From: Vibrio sp. Hep-1b-8
Lineage (GTDB): Bacteria > Pseudomonadota > Gammaproteobacteria > Enterobacterales > Vibrionaceae
Reading direction: 5' to 3'
Length of the DNA: 64,000 bases
Assembly: GCF_006124995.1 (NCBI RefSeq)
Contig: NZ_QEWN01000109.1
Location: forward strand, 1-64,000
Position numbers and translations under genes: made by a program. The notes below the pieces were generated by a model that did no database searches, was not told the origin of the DNA, and worked only from the letters and a program-made list of their open reading frames with translations. Shown piece after piece: positions 1-9,576 of this stretch (position 1 is its first letter; every line of letters begins with the position of its first letter).

Positions 1-24
1 AATTGCGTTAACTCACACTTTTTG

Positions 25-297
25 TCAATGGACTGCTGGTGAACGCTTACGATAAATCAGGCAGGCGCAGCGCAATAGTGAGGTGAAATTGTTAATCTCG
101 CCATTGTATTGCAAGGCTTCATTATGAATCGTGCTGATGAAGCGAGCCAATGTCAGATCTTGTTGTTCGGCGATCTCTTCGAGGATTTGCCAAAAACTCG
201 CTTCAAGCTTGATGCTGGTAGCATGACCATCAATCCGGATAGAGCGGGCAATAGTTTGGTAGTTTTCCTGAGGTTGCTGAGAGAATATTTCACACAT
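25..297 (-). CDS. Ribbon-helix-helix domain protein
   Basis: A 90-residue protein whose first two thirds match the RHH_4 type of ribbon-helix-helix domain: a short strand (RSIRIDGHATSIKL, about residues 18-31) followed by two helices (FWQILEEIAEQ and LARFISTIHNEA). Such domains usually dimerise and bind DNA, and the target here is unknown. The C-terminal stretch LLRCACLIYRK is typical of the marine relatives I remember. It starts at an ATG and is not obviously in an operon: the next gene in this direction, the alkaline phosphatase, has a terminator in between. No toxin partner is visible in the window. Confidence 0.72.
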   Translation of the reverse strand: MCEIFSQQPQENYQTIARSIRIDGHATSIKLEASFWQILEEIAEQQDLTLARFISTIHNEALQYNGEINNFTSLLRCACLIYRKRSPAVH

Positions 298-370
298 AAA
301 TGATGGCCTGAGCAGGGAAAACGGACATTTTTAACTGCTTCAGTGGTGAGAGTCAATTTTCGCCAAGGAT

Positions 371-392
371 AAAAAACGCCCCGAAGGGCGCT
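371..392 (-). terminator. Terminator of the alkaline phosphatase gene
   Basis: Reading leftward, the stem CGCCC/GGGCG closes on a TTCG-type tetraloop and is followed by six T. It lies about 28 bases past the phosphatase stop codon. Confidence 0.85.
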
Positions 393-419
393 AAGTAGTG
401 CGAGTTTTAATTCATCGTG

Positions 420-1997
420 TTATTTCACTTGTTGTTTAATGAACTCACCTAGCTCTGAGTGGTGCATGATTTTTGACACTGGCAGAATCTTATCTGCGGG
501 TCCCCAGGCAAACACATTCACTGGTGTATGAGTATGTGTACCTGTACCCCAAACGATGTTTTGCCCCGTTGCCTGTTCACGGGCAAGTAGGTTGCCGCGG
601 TCGTTGTAAGGGAAGAAAGCGTCAAAATCATTAATCGCCGGAACCTGTTCTTCAGCTAAGTACTTATGTTGCGCTAAACGGTATGGATTGGGTTTACTCG
701 CTAAGACGTTTTTCGCTTGCTCGGCTGTGATTGGGAACTCGCTATTGCTATTCACGATCTCTGCTAGCTTCTCCGGTGTTTGTTGCGCTTTGTCCAGTTT
801 CTGGAACTCGCTGATCATGCCATAGTAGCTCTGTTTCTGATTGTAGAGGCCATCAAGAATATCAAAGGCGCCAAAGTTAAAGTTAGGTGCGTAATCGCGC
901 TTAGCAAATGCTTCGCCGGAACGTTTTTGCGGCTTTGGTAAATCTTTCGATGAGTAACTAAAGCCGAATGAGCCAGTTTCGTGATCTGCGGTAACAATGA
1001 TTAGCGTGTCGTCACGACCTTGTGCCCACTCATAAACAGACTGTACTGCTTCATCGAATTTGATCATTTCATGCAGCATGGTGCCGGCATCGTTGCTGTG
1101 ACCAGCCCAGTCGATCTGACCACCCTCAACCATTAGGAAGAAGCCATCTTGGTCTTTTGACAAGATGCTAAGCGCTTTATCAGTCATCTCTTTCAGGCTT
1201 GGCTGAGTGCGTTCAACACTGTCTTTGCTGTTGCTGTAAGCAATACCATCATCCATGCCTGAGTACGCGAACAGGCCAAGTAGTTTGTCACCGTCAGCTT
1301 TATCCATCATGGTGCGGTTAAATGCCAGCTGGTAGCCGTCATCTTTTGCTTCGCTAATCAGGTTACGCTCGTCTTTACGTTTAGATTTCAGGTAAACGTC
1401 ACCTTGAGTGAGTGTTTGCAGAGCCTTGTAGGTCGCGCCTTTTTCGTTGGTTGATTTCGGGATCCAGTGACGCAGGCCACCAGATAACATCACATCGACG
1501 CCAGTCTCTAGCATATCGGCAGCGATATCGTTCTCTAATGAACGATGCGGCTGATGAGCAGCAAAGGCAGCCGGCGTCGCATGGGTCATGCGAGTATCCG
1601 AAACTAAACCTGTCGCTTTGCCAACGCGTTTGGCTTGTTCTAATACCGTCTCAACATGGTTGCCTTGTGAGTCGACACCAATGACTTCAGAACCTGTGTA
1701 AATACCAGTAGCCAGCATCGTTGCTGAACAGGCTGAATCGACGACGATTGCGTCTTGCGGATGAGTGAGTGAAGAACCTATCACACCTTCCTGTGCCAGC
1801 TTATAAAGGGCCGTTGTATTGCCTTTGTAAATTGAGTTAGGCGCCTGGTTTGCGTATGTTTCTAGCAGACCAACTTGTTGCGGGCCCATGCCGTCACCAA
1901 TCATCAGGATAACGTTTTTGATTTCTGCAGAAAGTGCGTTAAAAGAAAGTGCAGAAGTCGCTACAGCGGCAATAATAGGTTTAGTTAGGTGCTTCAT
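420..1997 (-). CDS. Secreted alkaline phosphatase (PhoA family)
   Basis: This is a 525-residue periplasmic or secreted alkaline phosphatase that hydrolyses phosphomonoesters to release phosphate. Residues 1-24 are a signal peptide (positively charged start, hydrophobic core, ALSA cleavage site). The metal-binding MIGDGMG loop is at about 32-38, and the nucleophile is Ser88 in DSACSAT. Metal ligands appear in GGQIDWAGHSND, TADHETG and the late THTHTPV segment. The length fits the bacterial family. A possible Pho box lies 36 bases upstream of the ATG, and AAGGA serves as ribosome binding site. The gene stands alone with its own terminator. It is not clear whether it is a phoA or phoX-like ortholog in name, so no symbol is given. 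Confidence 0.93.
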   Translation of the reverse strand: MKHLTKPIIAAVATSALSFNALSAEIKNVILMIGDGMGPQQVGLLETYANQAPNSIYKGNTTALYKLAQEGVIGSSLTHPQDAIVVDSACSATMLATGIYTGSEVIGVDSQGNHVETVLEQAKRVGKATGLVSDTRMTHATPAAFAAHQPHRSLENDIAADMLETGVDVMLSGGLRHWIPKSTNEKGATYKALQTLTQGDVYLKSKRKDERNLISEAKDDGYQLAFNRTMMDKADGDKLLGLFAYSGMDDGIAYSNSKDSVERTQPSLKEMTDKALSILSKDQDGFFLMVEGGQIDWAGHSNDAGTMLHEMIKFDEAVQSVYEWAQGRDDTLIIVTADHETGSFGFSYSSKDLPKPQKRSGEAFAKRDYAPNFNFGAFDILDGLYNQKQSYYGMISEFQKLDKAQQTPEKLAEIVNSNSEFPITAEQAKNVLASKPNPYRLAQHKYLAEEQVPAINDFDAFFPYNDRGNLLAREQATGQNIVWGTGTHTHTPVNVFAWGPADKILPVSKIMHHSELGEFIKQQVK

Positions 1998-2032
1998 TGC
2001 ATTGTCCTTATTTCTAAAAGCGACACGATTAA

Positions 2033-2050
2033 AACACCGATTTATGGCAG
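2033..2050 (-). promoter_or_regulatory. Candidate Pho box upstream of alkaline phosphatase
   Basis: On the minus strand the site reads CTGCCATAAATCGGTGTT. The first half matches the PhoB half-site CTGTCAT at 6 of 7 bases, the 4-base linker AAAT is right, and the second half matches only 4 of 7. Its position just upstream of a phosphatase gene makes phosphate control plausible. Confidence 0.42.
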
Positions 2051-2114
2051 AGATGTTTCACATTTATTGCATAAATATAAAATTGAGCTTTTATTCGATT
2101 TTGACCGCAGCAAT

Positions 2115-2143
2115 AAAAAAAGCTCACCAAACGGTGAGCTTTG
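2115..2143 (-). terminator. Terminator of the BCCT transporter gene
   Basis: Ten-base stem (AAAGCTCACC with GGTGAGCTTT) around a GTTT loop, followed on the minus strand by a run of T. It lies 40 bases beyond the transporter stop codon and upstream of the phosphatase promoter region. Confidence 0.85.
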
Positions 2144-2182
2144 AACTTAAGGAAGGAGAAAAGCAATGACTAAAGAATCGGT

Positions 2183-4075
2183 CTAGCTTGCTGCCGCATT
2201 GATGACAGCCAGATTGAATTCACTGCGAGCATTCTGAGCCTGCTCTGACGCCGCTACTTTGGCATCCTGAGCCTTTGATACTGCATCAAGCGCACTTTGA
2301 AGCTCATCTTGTAGTTCTTGAGGGAGATGGTGGTCTGAGAACTCTTGTTCTCCATCATGTTCTAAAGCGAATGCGCGAATACGTTTTTTCACTTTCATCA
2401 CGTTAGCAAGCACTTCACGCTCTAGCTCAGCCGCTTCTTGCGCTGCATCACGACTACGTTCAAAACGCGCTAATGCCATACCTTCAGAAGACCAAGGATC
2501 CATTTCTGGCAGGTCTTCGATGTTGATTGTCGGCTCAACATAATCTTTCTGATGACGTAGATCGAGGCTGGTAGCGCGAACCGCTGAAATCATCAACATA
2601 ACAGAGATACCAAGTAGTGGCAGACCGCCAACAATCGCAGCAGTTTGTAGTGTACTTAAGCCACCCAGGAACATCAGTACCGTTGGCAGGAATGACAGGG
2701 TGAAAGCCCAGAACATACGGTTCCAGCGCATTGGCTCTTCAGTGACATTGTTCTGAACCACTGAAGCCAGAATGTATGAAATAGAGTCAAACGTTGTTGC
2801 GGTGAAGATAATACACAGAATCGTGAACACGGCGATAACCGCGGTGCCCATTGGCAGTGAACTCAACATAGAGAAGATCGCTTTGGTTGCGCCTTCACTG
2901 TTAAGAATACCGACTACATCCAGTTCTCCTGATAGTTGCAGTGACAGGCCATAGTTCCCAAGAATCATAAAGAACAGGAAACAGCCCATAGAGCCAAAGA
3001 AAATCGAGCCTGAAACCATCTGTTTAATCGTACGACCGCGAGAAATACGTGCCACGAACAGCCCCATACTAGGCGCGAATACTAACCACCAAGCCCAGTA
3101 GAAAATGGTCCAGTCTTGTGGGAAGTGGGTGTTATCAAAGGTACCGTAACCACCGAATGGTTCAGCCCAGGTCGCCATAACAAAGAAGTTAGACAACATG
3201 CGACCGATCGAGTCTAAGCCCGTTTCCAGCATGAAAATGGTCGGTCCTGCTGCAAGGACGAAAGCGAGCAGACCCATCGCACCCCAGAAGTTGATGTTAC
3301 TCAGCACCTTAATCCCTTTCTCCATACCGGCGTAAGAAGAGTAGGCAAAAATCGCGGTACAGATAAGTAATACCACAATCTGGCTAAATGTGGTTTGTGG
3401 AATACCGAACAGGAAGTTTAGGCCTTCACCAATAAGCGGAGCCGCTAAGCCTAGTGTCGTTGCCGCACCACCTAACAGGCCGAAGATAAACAGCACATCA
3501 ACGACTTTACCAGCAGCGCCTTTGGTGTGTTCTTCACCTAATACCGGCATTAGTGCGCTGGATACTTTCAATACGGGTTGTTTGCGAACATAGAAGAAGT
3601 AAGCGATTGGCAGGGCAGGGATAAGGTAAATTGCCCAAGCGATTGGTCCCCAGTGGAAAAGACCGTAGGTGGCAGCCCAGCGAACGGCTTCTTCGCTACC
3701 TGGTTCCAGTTGGAACGGCGGAGACTGGTAGTAATAGGCCCACTCGATGCAGCCCCAATAGAGGATACTGGCGCCGATACCACCACAGAACAGCATTGCC
3801 GCCCATGACGCCGTGGCAAATTCTGGTTCTTCGTCCGGGTCGCCCAGTTTGATTTGTCCCATGTCACTGAAAATGACATAGATCATGAAGAAAAAAGCAC
3901 CTAGGCCAAGGGCCAGGTAGAGGAAACCGAGTTTATCGGTCATAAATGTTTTTGCTACAGCAATCCAATCTGCTCCTTGTTGAGGGAATAAGATCAAAGG
4001 AAAGACAATCGCAAGAAGGAGGGCGATTGCACCGAAAAAAGTCGGTTTATCAATAAGTGAAAATGAGTTGCGCAC
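2183..4075 (-). CDS. BCCT family betaine/carnitine/choline transporter
   Basis: A 630-residue inner-membrane transporter of the betaine-choline-carnitine family, which imports quaternary ammonium osmolytes with Na+ or by exchange. About twelve hydrophobic segments fill residues 10-510. The family signature is clear in the DWTIFYWAWWLVFAPSMG stretch, followed by ISRGRT, and the substrate-side tryptophan region is LYWGCIEWAYYY. After the membrane part there is a hydrophilic tail of about 110 residues, rich in Glu, Ala and Gln and likely helical or coiled coil. Long tails in BCCT proteins can sense osmotic state, but that is inference here. Translation starts at GTG with GGA nine bases upstream. 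The exact substrate cannot be read from the sequence. Confidence 0.92.
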   Translation of the reverse strand: MRNSFSLIDKPTFFGAIALLLAIVFPLILFPQQGADWIAVAKTFMTDKLGFLYLALGLGAFFFMIYVIFSDMGQIKLGDPDEEPEFATASWAAMLFCGGIGASILYWGCIEWAYYYQSPPFQLEPGSEEAVRWAATYGLFHWGPIAWAIYLIPALPIAYFFYVRKQPVLKVSSALMPVLGEEHTKGAAGKVVDVLFIFGLLGGAATTLGLAAPLIGEGLNFLFGIPQTTFSQIVVLLICTAIFAYSSYAGMEKGIKVLSNINFWGAMGLLAFVLAAGPTIFMLETGLDSIGRMLSNFFVMATWAEPFGGYGTFDNTHFPQDWTIFYWAWWLVFAPSMGLFVARISRGRTIKQMVSGSIFFGSMGCFLFFMILGNYGLSLQLSGELDVVGILNSEGATKAIFSMLSSLPMGTAVIAVFTILCIIFTATTFDSISYILASVVQNNVTEEPMRWNRMFWAFTLSFLPTVLMFLGGLSTLQTAAIVGGLPLLGISVMLMISAVRATSLDLRHQKDYVEPTINIEDLPEMDPWSSEGMALARFERSRDAAQEAAELEREVLANVMKVKKRIRAFALEHDGEQEFSDHHLPQELQDELQSALDAVSKAQDAKVAASEQAQNARSEFNLAVINAAAS

Positions 4076-4127
4076 AGTTGATTTCCATAATTATGAGTAC
4101 CTTAATTATGGACTCGCTGTGCTTTTA

Positions 4128-4151
4128 TCGACAAACGAAGTTATTTGTCGA
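4128..4151. repeat. 8-bp inverted repeat upstream of BCCT gene
   Basis: TCGACAAA at 4128-4135 and TTTGTCGA at 4144-4151, separated by 8 bases. It lies 53 bases upstream of the transporter start, between it and the small gene to the right. There is no T-run on either side, so an operator or mRNA leader element is more likely than a terminator. Confidence 0.5.
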
Positions 4152-4195
4152 CATGAGCACAGGCGTTGATAGAAAACGTCTCTACTGGCAGACAA

Positions 4196-4552
4196 TTAAA
4201 TGAGAGCCAGTAGAATGCCTCCAACGGTTGCCGCTGCGGAAAGATATTGCCCCGCAGAATAAGAGCCGTCTTCCTCTTCTTTGATCTTATCTGGATGATC
4301 CATGCCTAACGCGCCGTGTGCGAACGACTCAACTTTGTCACCGACAGTTTTGTTTTCATTTTTCGCTTGTACGCCTTCTTTCTCAATTTCCTGTAGTGCA
4401 GTTAGAAGTGCCTTACCTTCCTCGGAAAGGGTTACTTTATTCTGCTCGACTTTAAGTGGAGCAGGGTTGGTGGTTGCACTAACTGCATTGGCTTGAGGTT
4501 TTACCTGCTGGGTTGGGGACAGCTTAGCTGGCTCCATTCCTACTGGGGTCAT
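4196..4552 (-). CDS. Small protein of unknown function with hydrophobic C-terminus
   Basis: A 118-residue protein with no domain I recognise. The first 45 residues are rich in Pro, Gln and Ala and look disordered. The middle (about 50-85) is charged and probably helical. The segment FAHGALGMDHPDKIKEEEDGSYSAGQYLSAAA leads into a short hydrophobic end (VGGILLALI) that could be a single tail anchor. AAGGAG six bases before the ATG supports translation. It lies between a ChaN-type lipoprotein and the BCCT transporter on the same strand, but with gaps of 175 and 120 bases. No function is assigned. Confidence 0.7.
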   Translation of the reverse strand: MTPVGMEPAKLSPTQQVKPQANAVSATTNPAPLKVEQNKVTLSEEGKALLTALQEIEKEGVQAKNENKTVGDKVESFAHGALGMDHPDKIKEEEDGSYSAGQYLSAAATVGGILLALI

Positions 4553-4727
4553 ATTGATCTCCTTACATCATCCTCAGCCAATATATCGGCTGCTTGATGA
4601 AAAACTTGTGCAAAATATGCGAGATTTGTATGAAAAAAGACCAAGCATAAACCGTGCCCAGTTATCACGTCGTTAATATTTTTTAACAAAGCGTAACGGG
4701 GGCATTGTTATCAAGCAAGAGCAGTGC

Positions 4728-5675
4728 CTATTTACAGATTAGCTGATCATTTCGTGTTGCTAAGTGCTGGAAGGCCGCAAGGCGGTTTTCTGCTTTTATG
4801 TAACGCGTCGGAGGCGCCAGTACGTGCAGGCGAAAATCACGATGATTATCAGGCTCGATAGTTGGCGAGCTTGTCGGTGTGATGACGACGATGTTAAGGC
4901 TGGGCATTCTTCGCAGTAAAGAGGCTTCGATTCCTAGACCTTGTTCAGTGTGAAACTTTCCTGCGATATGGATGATTTGATGACGAGGATTCTGCTTTAA
5001 GTAATCACTGATTGACTCTGCCATTGTTTCATCCCACGTGACTTGCGCTGCATATTGGCGCTCAGATTGTTCTGGTTTTCCATGATGCATAGATGCCATA
5101 AACTTCTCTTTGTAGGGGCTATAGCCCGTCTCGATCTCTCGGGCAAGATGCTGTCTCTCTTCATTCGAGAGTTTGTCTAGATAGCCGATACCCTGACGCC
5201 CAATACAGCGCACGAGAGGTTTAGGAGCGTTTGATGCAATGACGTCCAGTGAATTCGATTTGGCGAACTCGACCAGTGCTCGGTAGTCGCTCTCATAGTT
5301 AGGCCAGCCATTGGCGGTTTTGATCAGGGTCTGCTCGCCGATTTCACCATCAAGGTATGCATCCAATACTGACTGTTTGTCGCGTGCAAACTGTTCCATG
5401 GAGATCGTCAGGTGTGGGCTAGTGCGAAACAGCTGTTTGACGAGGTCGGTCTGAAAGCGGTGAATTGCGCTGTGTGTATGCCACTCACCAACCAGTATCA
5501 CGTTGGCCTTCGTTAACGCGTCGGGTAGAGAATCGATTGATATCGGCTCGTTGTCTGGACTATAGAGTTGGTAGTCATAGAAACTGACGACACCTTGTGA
5601 CTCGTGAGTAGGGCCGGCAGATGAGCAGGCGGTAAGGGCAATAAAACTCAATAAAACGGCGATATACCGAAGCAT
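4728..5675 (-). CDS. ChaN family haem/iron lipoprotein
   Basis: A lipoprotein of 315 residues. The start is set at the ATG that gives a normal lipoprotein signal (MLRYIAVLLSFIALTAC, lipobox LTAC) and has GGAGG eight bases upstream; an in-frame start ten codons earlier lacks this. The mature part matches the ChaN / cofactor haem-binding fold: VILVGEWHTHSAIH near the N-terminus and a late HIAGKFHTEQGLG motif. Relatives such as Campylobacter ChaN bind haem and are iron-regulated. A strong Fur box stands 65 bases upstream, which agrees with iron control. The exact role in haem handling is inferred from the family. Confidence 0.88.
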   Translation of the reverse strand: MLRYIAVLLSFIALTACSSAGPTHESQGVVSFYDYQLYSPDNEPISIDSLPDALTKANVILVGEWHTHSAIHRFQTDLVKQLFRTSPHLTISMEQFARDKQSVLDAYLDGEIGEQTLIKTANGWPNYESDYRALVEFAKSNSLDVIASNAPKPLVRCIGRQGIGYLDKLSNEERQHLAREIETGYSPYKEKFMASMHHGKPEQSERQYAAQVTWDETMAESISDYLKQNPRHQIIHIAGKFHTEQGLGIEASLLRRMPSLNIVVITPTSSPTIEPDNHRDFRLHVLAPPTRYIKAENRLAAFQHLATRNDQLICK

Positions 5676-5739
5676 GATAGCAGCCTCCATTAACTTGAGC
5701 GGCAATAGTAATGGAGACTGTGAATGAACTCAATGAAAA

Positions 5740-5754
5740 TGAGAATAATTATCG
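5740..5754 (-). promoter_or_regulatory. Fur box upstream of the ChaN-like gene
   Basis: The site TGAGAATAATTATCG matches the 7-1-7 Fur inverted repeat (TGATAAT-N-ATTATCA) at 12 of 14 positions. It is centred about 70 bases upstream of the ChaN-family start, in the gap before rlmA, and so should place that gene under Fur repression in iron-replete cells. Confidence 0.75.
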
Positions 5755-5762
5755 ATTTTGGT

Positions 5763-6581
5763 TTATTGCTTGCGGTAAACCCGAATCATAAAGTCAGCCT
5801 CACACTCAAACAGTGTAGCCGATTTTAATTTTTCTCTAAGTGCGTCATCGGCTTTCCATGCAAATGGCGTCATTTGCAGCAGGTCGAAGCCATCCCCATC
5901 ACTCAGCTTCATCGTGTAGCTTAGCGTCTCTTGATGCTCTAGAGCGAAACCTTCGATCGCTTCCGTTTCTTCACTATGTAAGCGAACATCAGGGTAGATC
6001 TCTTCTCTCAACTGATAGAGATGACGACCGGCAGGTGTGACCGTGATTACAACCCCATTTTCCGTCGTAACTCGATTGAGTTCTTGAGCATGACAAGGAG
6101 CGTAGATGCGGAGTACGGCATCAAAACTGCCATCAGCAAAAGGCAGCCTATGGCTTGAAGCTACCGAAAACTGACAGTTTGGATAGCGCTTAGCAGCGTA
6201 ACGAATCGCTACTTTAGAAATATCTAAGCCATAAGTCGCGGAGTTCGCATCTTGTTGCTTTAGTGACTCAGATATTGCAGTTGTGTAGTAGCCTTCCCCG
6301 CAACCAATATCCAGTAAGCGATGCTTGCTGTTGATCAGCAGATCTGAAATCAAGTCTGCGACTCGTTGCTTCATCGGCTGGTAATAGTCTTTATTGAGAA
6401 AGCGTCGACGAGCTTGCATCATCTCTTTATTGTCACCGGGATCTTTCGAGCGTTTATGCTGCACAGGCATCAAGTTGAGATACCCCTCTTTGGCGAGATC
6501 AAAAGAGTGATTATTCTCGCAGCGATAGGTACGCTCGCTGAGGGAGAGAGTGTGGTGACATAATGGGCAGGTGTAGGACAT
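5763..6581 (-). CDS. rlmA: 23S rRNA (guanine-745-N1)-methyltransferase RlmA
   Basis: A 272-residue SAM-dependent methyltransferase that modifies G745 of 23S rRNA. The N-terminal zinc finger is complete (CPLCHHTL at residues 5-12, then CENNHSFD). The family segment GYLNLMPVQHKRSKDPGDNKEM follows, and then the SAM-binding fold with LLDIGCGEGYYTTAI at about 91-105. Length and order match E. coli RlmA. It is a separate gene, oriented like chaN but divided from it by the Fur-box promoter region. Confidence 0.95.
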   Translation of the reverse strand: MSYTCPLCHHTLSLSERTYRCENNHSFDLAKEGYLNLMPVQHKRSKDPGDNKEMMQARRRFLNKDYYQPMKQRVADLISDLLINSKHRLLDIGCGEGYYTTAISESLKQQDANSATYGLDISKVAIRYAAKRYPNCQFSVASSHRLPFADGSFDAVLRIYAPCHAQELNRVTTENGVVITVTPAGRHLYQLREEIYPDVRLHSEETEAIEGFALEHQETLSYTMKLSDGDGFDLLQMTPFAWKADDALREKLKSATLFECEADFMIRVYRKQ

Positions 6582-6695
6582 AACTGGCTCTAATCGATAC
6601 TGAGTGGGCGAAGTTTATCAGGAAGCAGGGCGGCAGACTAGCGGCGACCTGACGGGTCTTTTAACGAGGTAGTAAGGAATTGATTTCGAGGAGAG

Positions 6696-6724
6696 AAAAT
6701 GTCGCAGGACGTTATCCTGCGACA
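6696..6724 (-). terminator. Terminator of the mutarotase gene
   Basis: Perfect 10-base stem (TGTCGCAGGA / TCCTGCGACA) with a 5-base loop, followed on the minus strand by ATTTTC. It begins 8 bases beyond the mutarotase stop codon. Confidence 0.8.
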
Positions 6725-6731
6725 AAAGCCG

Positions 6732-7616
6732 TTAGTTTGCCGAAATGGTGGTCACTAGCTCATAACCTTCGCCAGATTGCAGCGACTTTCCTTGCTCAAG
6801 AGATTGAGCATGAAGGGTCGACTCAACACACAGGAAGGTTTGGTAGCCGTTGTCTTCCATGTCAGCCATAGATGTTGCGCCTTCTGCCCATGGGTTCCAA
6901 AGAACGGCTGAGTTATGCCCCTGATTCTCTACTTTGATGGTGCGATTCAGAACGGGATCTTGAACCAGAATTTCTTGCTCTGGCTTAGTGTAAACACGAT
7001 CAATGGTGTCGGTGAGTTTGAGTACGTCACCACCTTGGCATCGTTTTCCTGCCTGTAAGCTATCTATGTACTCCGAACCCATACCTGTAGTTTGAGCCTG
7101 AGCGATGTCGCCAACGTTTAGATAAGTGTGCAACGCGCCAGAGAACATCCAAGATTTGTCGTCGGTATTGGTCACTTTTAGCGTGACTTTAAGCTGTTCC
7201 GTCACCTCAACAATCAGGCGAGCATCAAATTGATACGGCCAGATTGCTTGTGTCTCTTTACTATCGCTCAGGCCTAGCTCAACGATAACACCATGTTCAT
7301 TTTCACGATGTTCAATCAGTTGCCATTGCGATGAGCGCGCAAAGCCATGTGCGGGAGCGGCAATTCTGCCAAACCAAGGCCAGCAAACAGGAATGCCGCC
7401 ACGTAGTGCAGCGCTACCATCAAAAATAGCCTCTTCGCTCATCCAGATCAGTTCAGGCTGACCAACTGGCTGAAACGAAACGACATGACCGCCGTGCAGA
7501 GCTATGCCTGCGGTGGCTTTATCATGAATAATGCGAACGATTTTAACCTTGTCTTTTTCAACGATAGTGACGTTGTCAGAAAGAACGGTTAAAGCAGGTA
7601 GTTGAGTTAAATTCAT
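6732..7616 (-). CDS. D-hexose-6-phosphate mutarotase (YeaD-like)
   Basis: An aldose 1-epimerase-fold protein of 294 residues that interconverts alpha and beta anomers of hexose 6-phosphates. The start is placed at the ATG of MNLTQLPAL, which has AGGGA at good spacing; the open frame extends 38 codons further but that part looks non-coding. Family marks include LHGGHVVSFQP, the RGGIPVCWPWFG stretch, ALHTYLNV and the late VLWNPWAEGATSMADM. It lies just downstream of gapA on the same strand, as in E. coli (gapA-yeaD), but with a terminator between them. Confidence 0.93.
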   Translation of the reverse strand: MNLTQLPALTVLSDNVTIVEKDKVKIVRIIHDKATAGIALHGGHVVSFQPVGQPELIWMSEEAIFDGSAALRGGIPVCWPWFGRIAAPAHGFARSSQWQLIEHRENEHGVIVELGLSDSKETQAIWPYQFDARLIVEVTEQLKVTLKVTNTDDKSWMFSGALHTYLNVGDIAQAQTTGMGSEYIDSLQAGKRCQGGDVLKLTDTIDRVYTKPEQEILVQDPVLNRTIKVENQGHNSAVLWNPWAEGATSMADMEDNGYQTFLCVESTLHAQSLEQGKSLQSGEGYELVTTISAN

Positions 7617-7715
7617 TCTATTGTCCCTGATGAGAGAAATTACATTCAACTGTCCACTCGGTAGCAATGAACAATGGGCTGTAATCTCGATAGTATTACC
7701 AAACCAACAGATACT

Positions 7716-7743
7716 AAAAAGGCGACTCAAGAGCCGCCTTTTC
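7716..7743 (-). terminator. Terminator of gapA
   Basis: On the minus strand AAGGCGGCTC and GAGTCGCCTT form a stem with one internal mismatch, followed by TTTTTAG. It sits about 40 bases after the gapA stop. Confidence 0.8.
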
Positions 7744-7782
7744 TTTAACGAAATTCTTCGCTAAACGCTGACTAAGTAAAAA

Positions 7783-9113
<1,331 letters not shown>

Positions 9114-9518
9114 GTGAAACATAAGGTAGAAAAGGTTGTGAAGCCTGATGAATACTGGCGTGAGATGTTGTCTGATGAGCAATATCGTATCTGTAGGGAG
9201 CAAGGTACAGAAGCACCGTTTTCCGGTAAGCTACTGCATAACAAACAAACCGGAGTTTACTCTTGTACGTGCTGCCAAGCACCACTATTCACCTCAGACA
9301 ACAAGTACGATTCGGGATGTGGTTGGCCTAGTTTTGATGCCCCTATCAATAGTGAGGCAATTCGCTATTTAGAAGATCTCAGTCACGGAATGGTGAGAAT
9401 TGAGATTAGATGTGCAGCGTGTGATAGCCATCTGGGTCACGTTTTTCCTGATGGACCCAAGACGACAGGTGAGAGATTCTGTGTGAACTCTGTGTCGTTA
9501 ATTTTCAACAATTCATAA
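9114..9518 (+). CDS. msrB: Peptide methionine (R)-S-oxide reductase MsrB
   Basis: It reduces the R epimer of methionine sulfoxide in oxidised proteins using thioredoxin. The conserved core is intact: [11 protein letters not shown] and [11 protein letters not shown] provide the four zinc cysteines, GCGWPSF and GHVFPDGP line the active site, and the catalytic Cys is in RFCVNS near the C-terminus. The start is uncertain. This GTG has GGAG ten bases upstream and gives 134 residues, but an in-frame ATG at 9096 or GTG at 9090 would add six or eight residues. It is a single gene with its own terminator. Confidence 0.94.
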   Translation: MKHKVEKVVKPDEYWREMLSDEQYRICREQGTEAPFSGKLLHNKQTGVYSCTCCQAPLFTSDNKYDSGCGWPSFDAPINSEAIRYLEDLSHGMVRIEIRCAACDSHLGHVFPDGPKTTGERFCVNSVSLIFNNS

Positions 9519-9550
9519 AAATAGCGGTGATTTAATCACCGCTATTTGTT
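9519..9550 (+). terminator. Terminator between msrB and the DUF2989 gene
   Basis: Perfect 12-base stem (AAATAGCGGTGA / TCACCGCTATTT) with a TTTAA loop, starting right after the msrB stop. T-rich flanks on both strands let it serve the convergent lipoprotein gene too. Confidence 0.85.
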
Positions 9551-9576
9551 TTATCCTTTCAATGAATGGTTTATGG

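Noticed and set aside
1888..2169. 93-residue plus-strand frame over the phosphatase start
   Set aside because: Mostly the reverse complement of the phosphatase signal region; no family match and no ribosome binding site.
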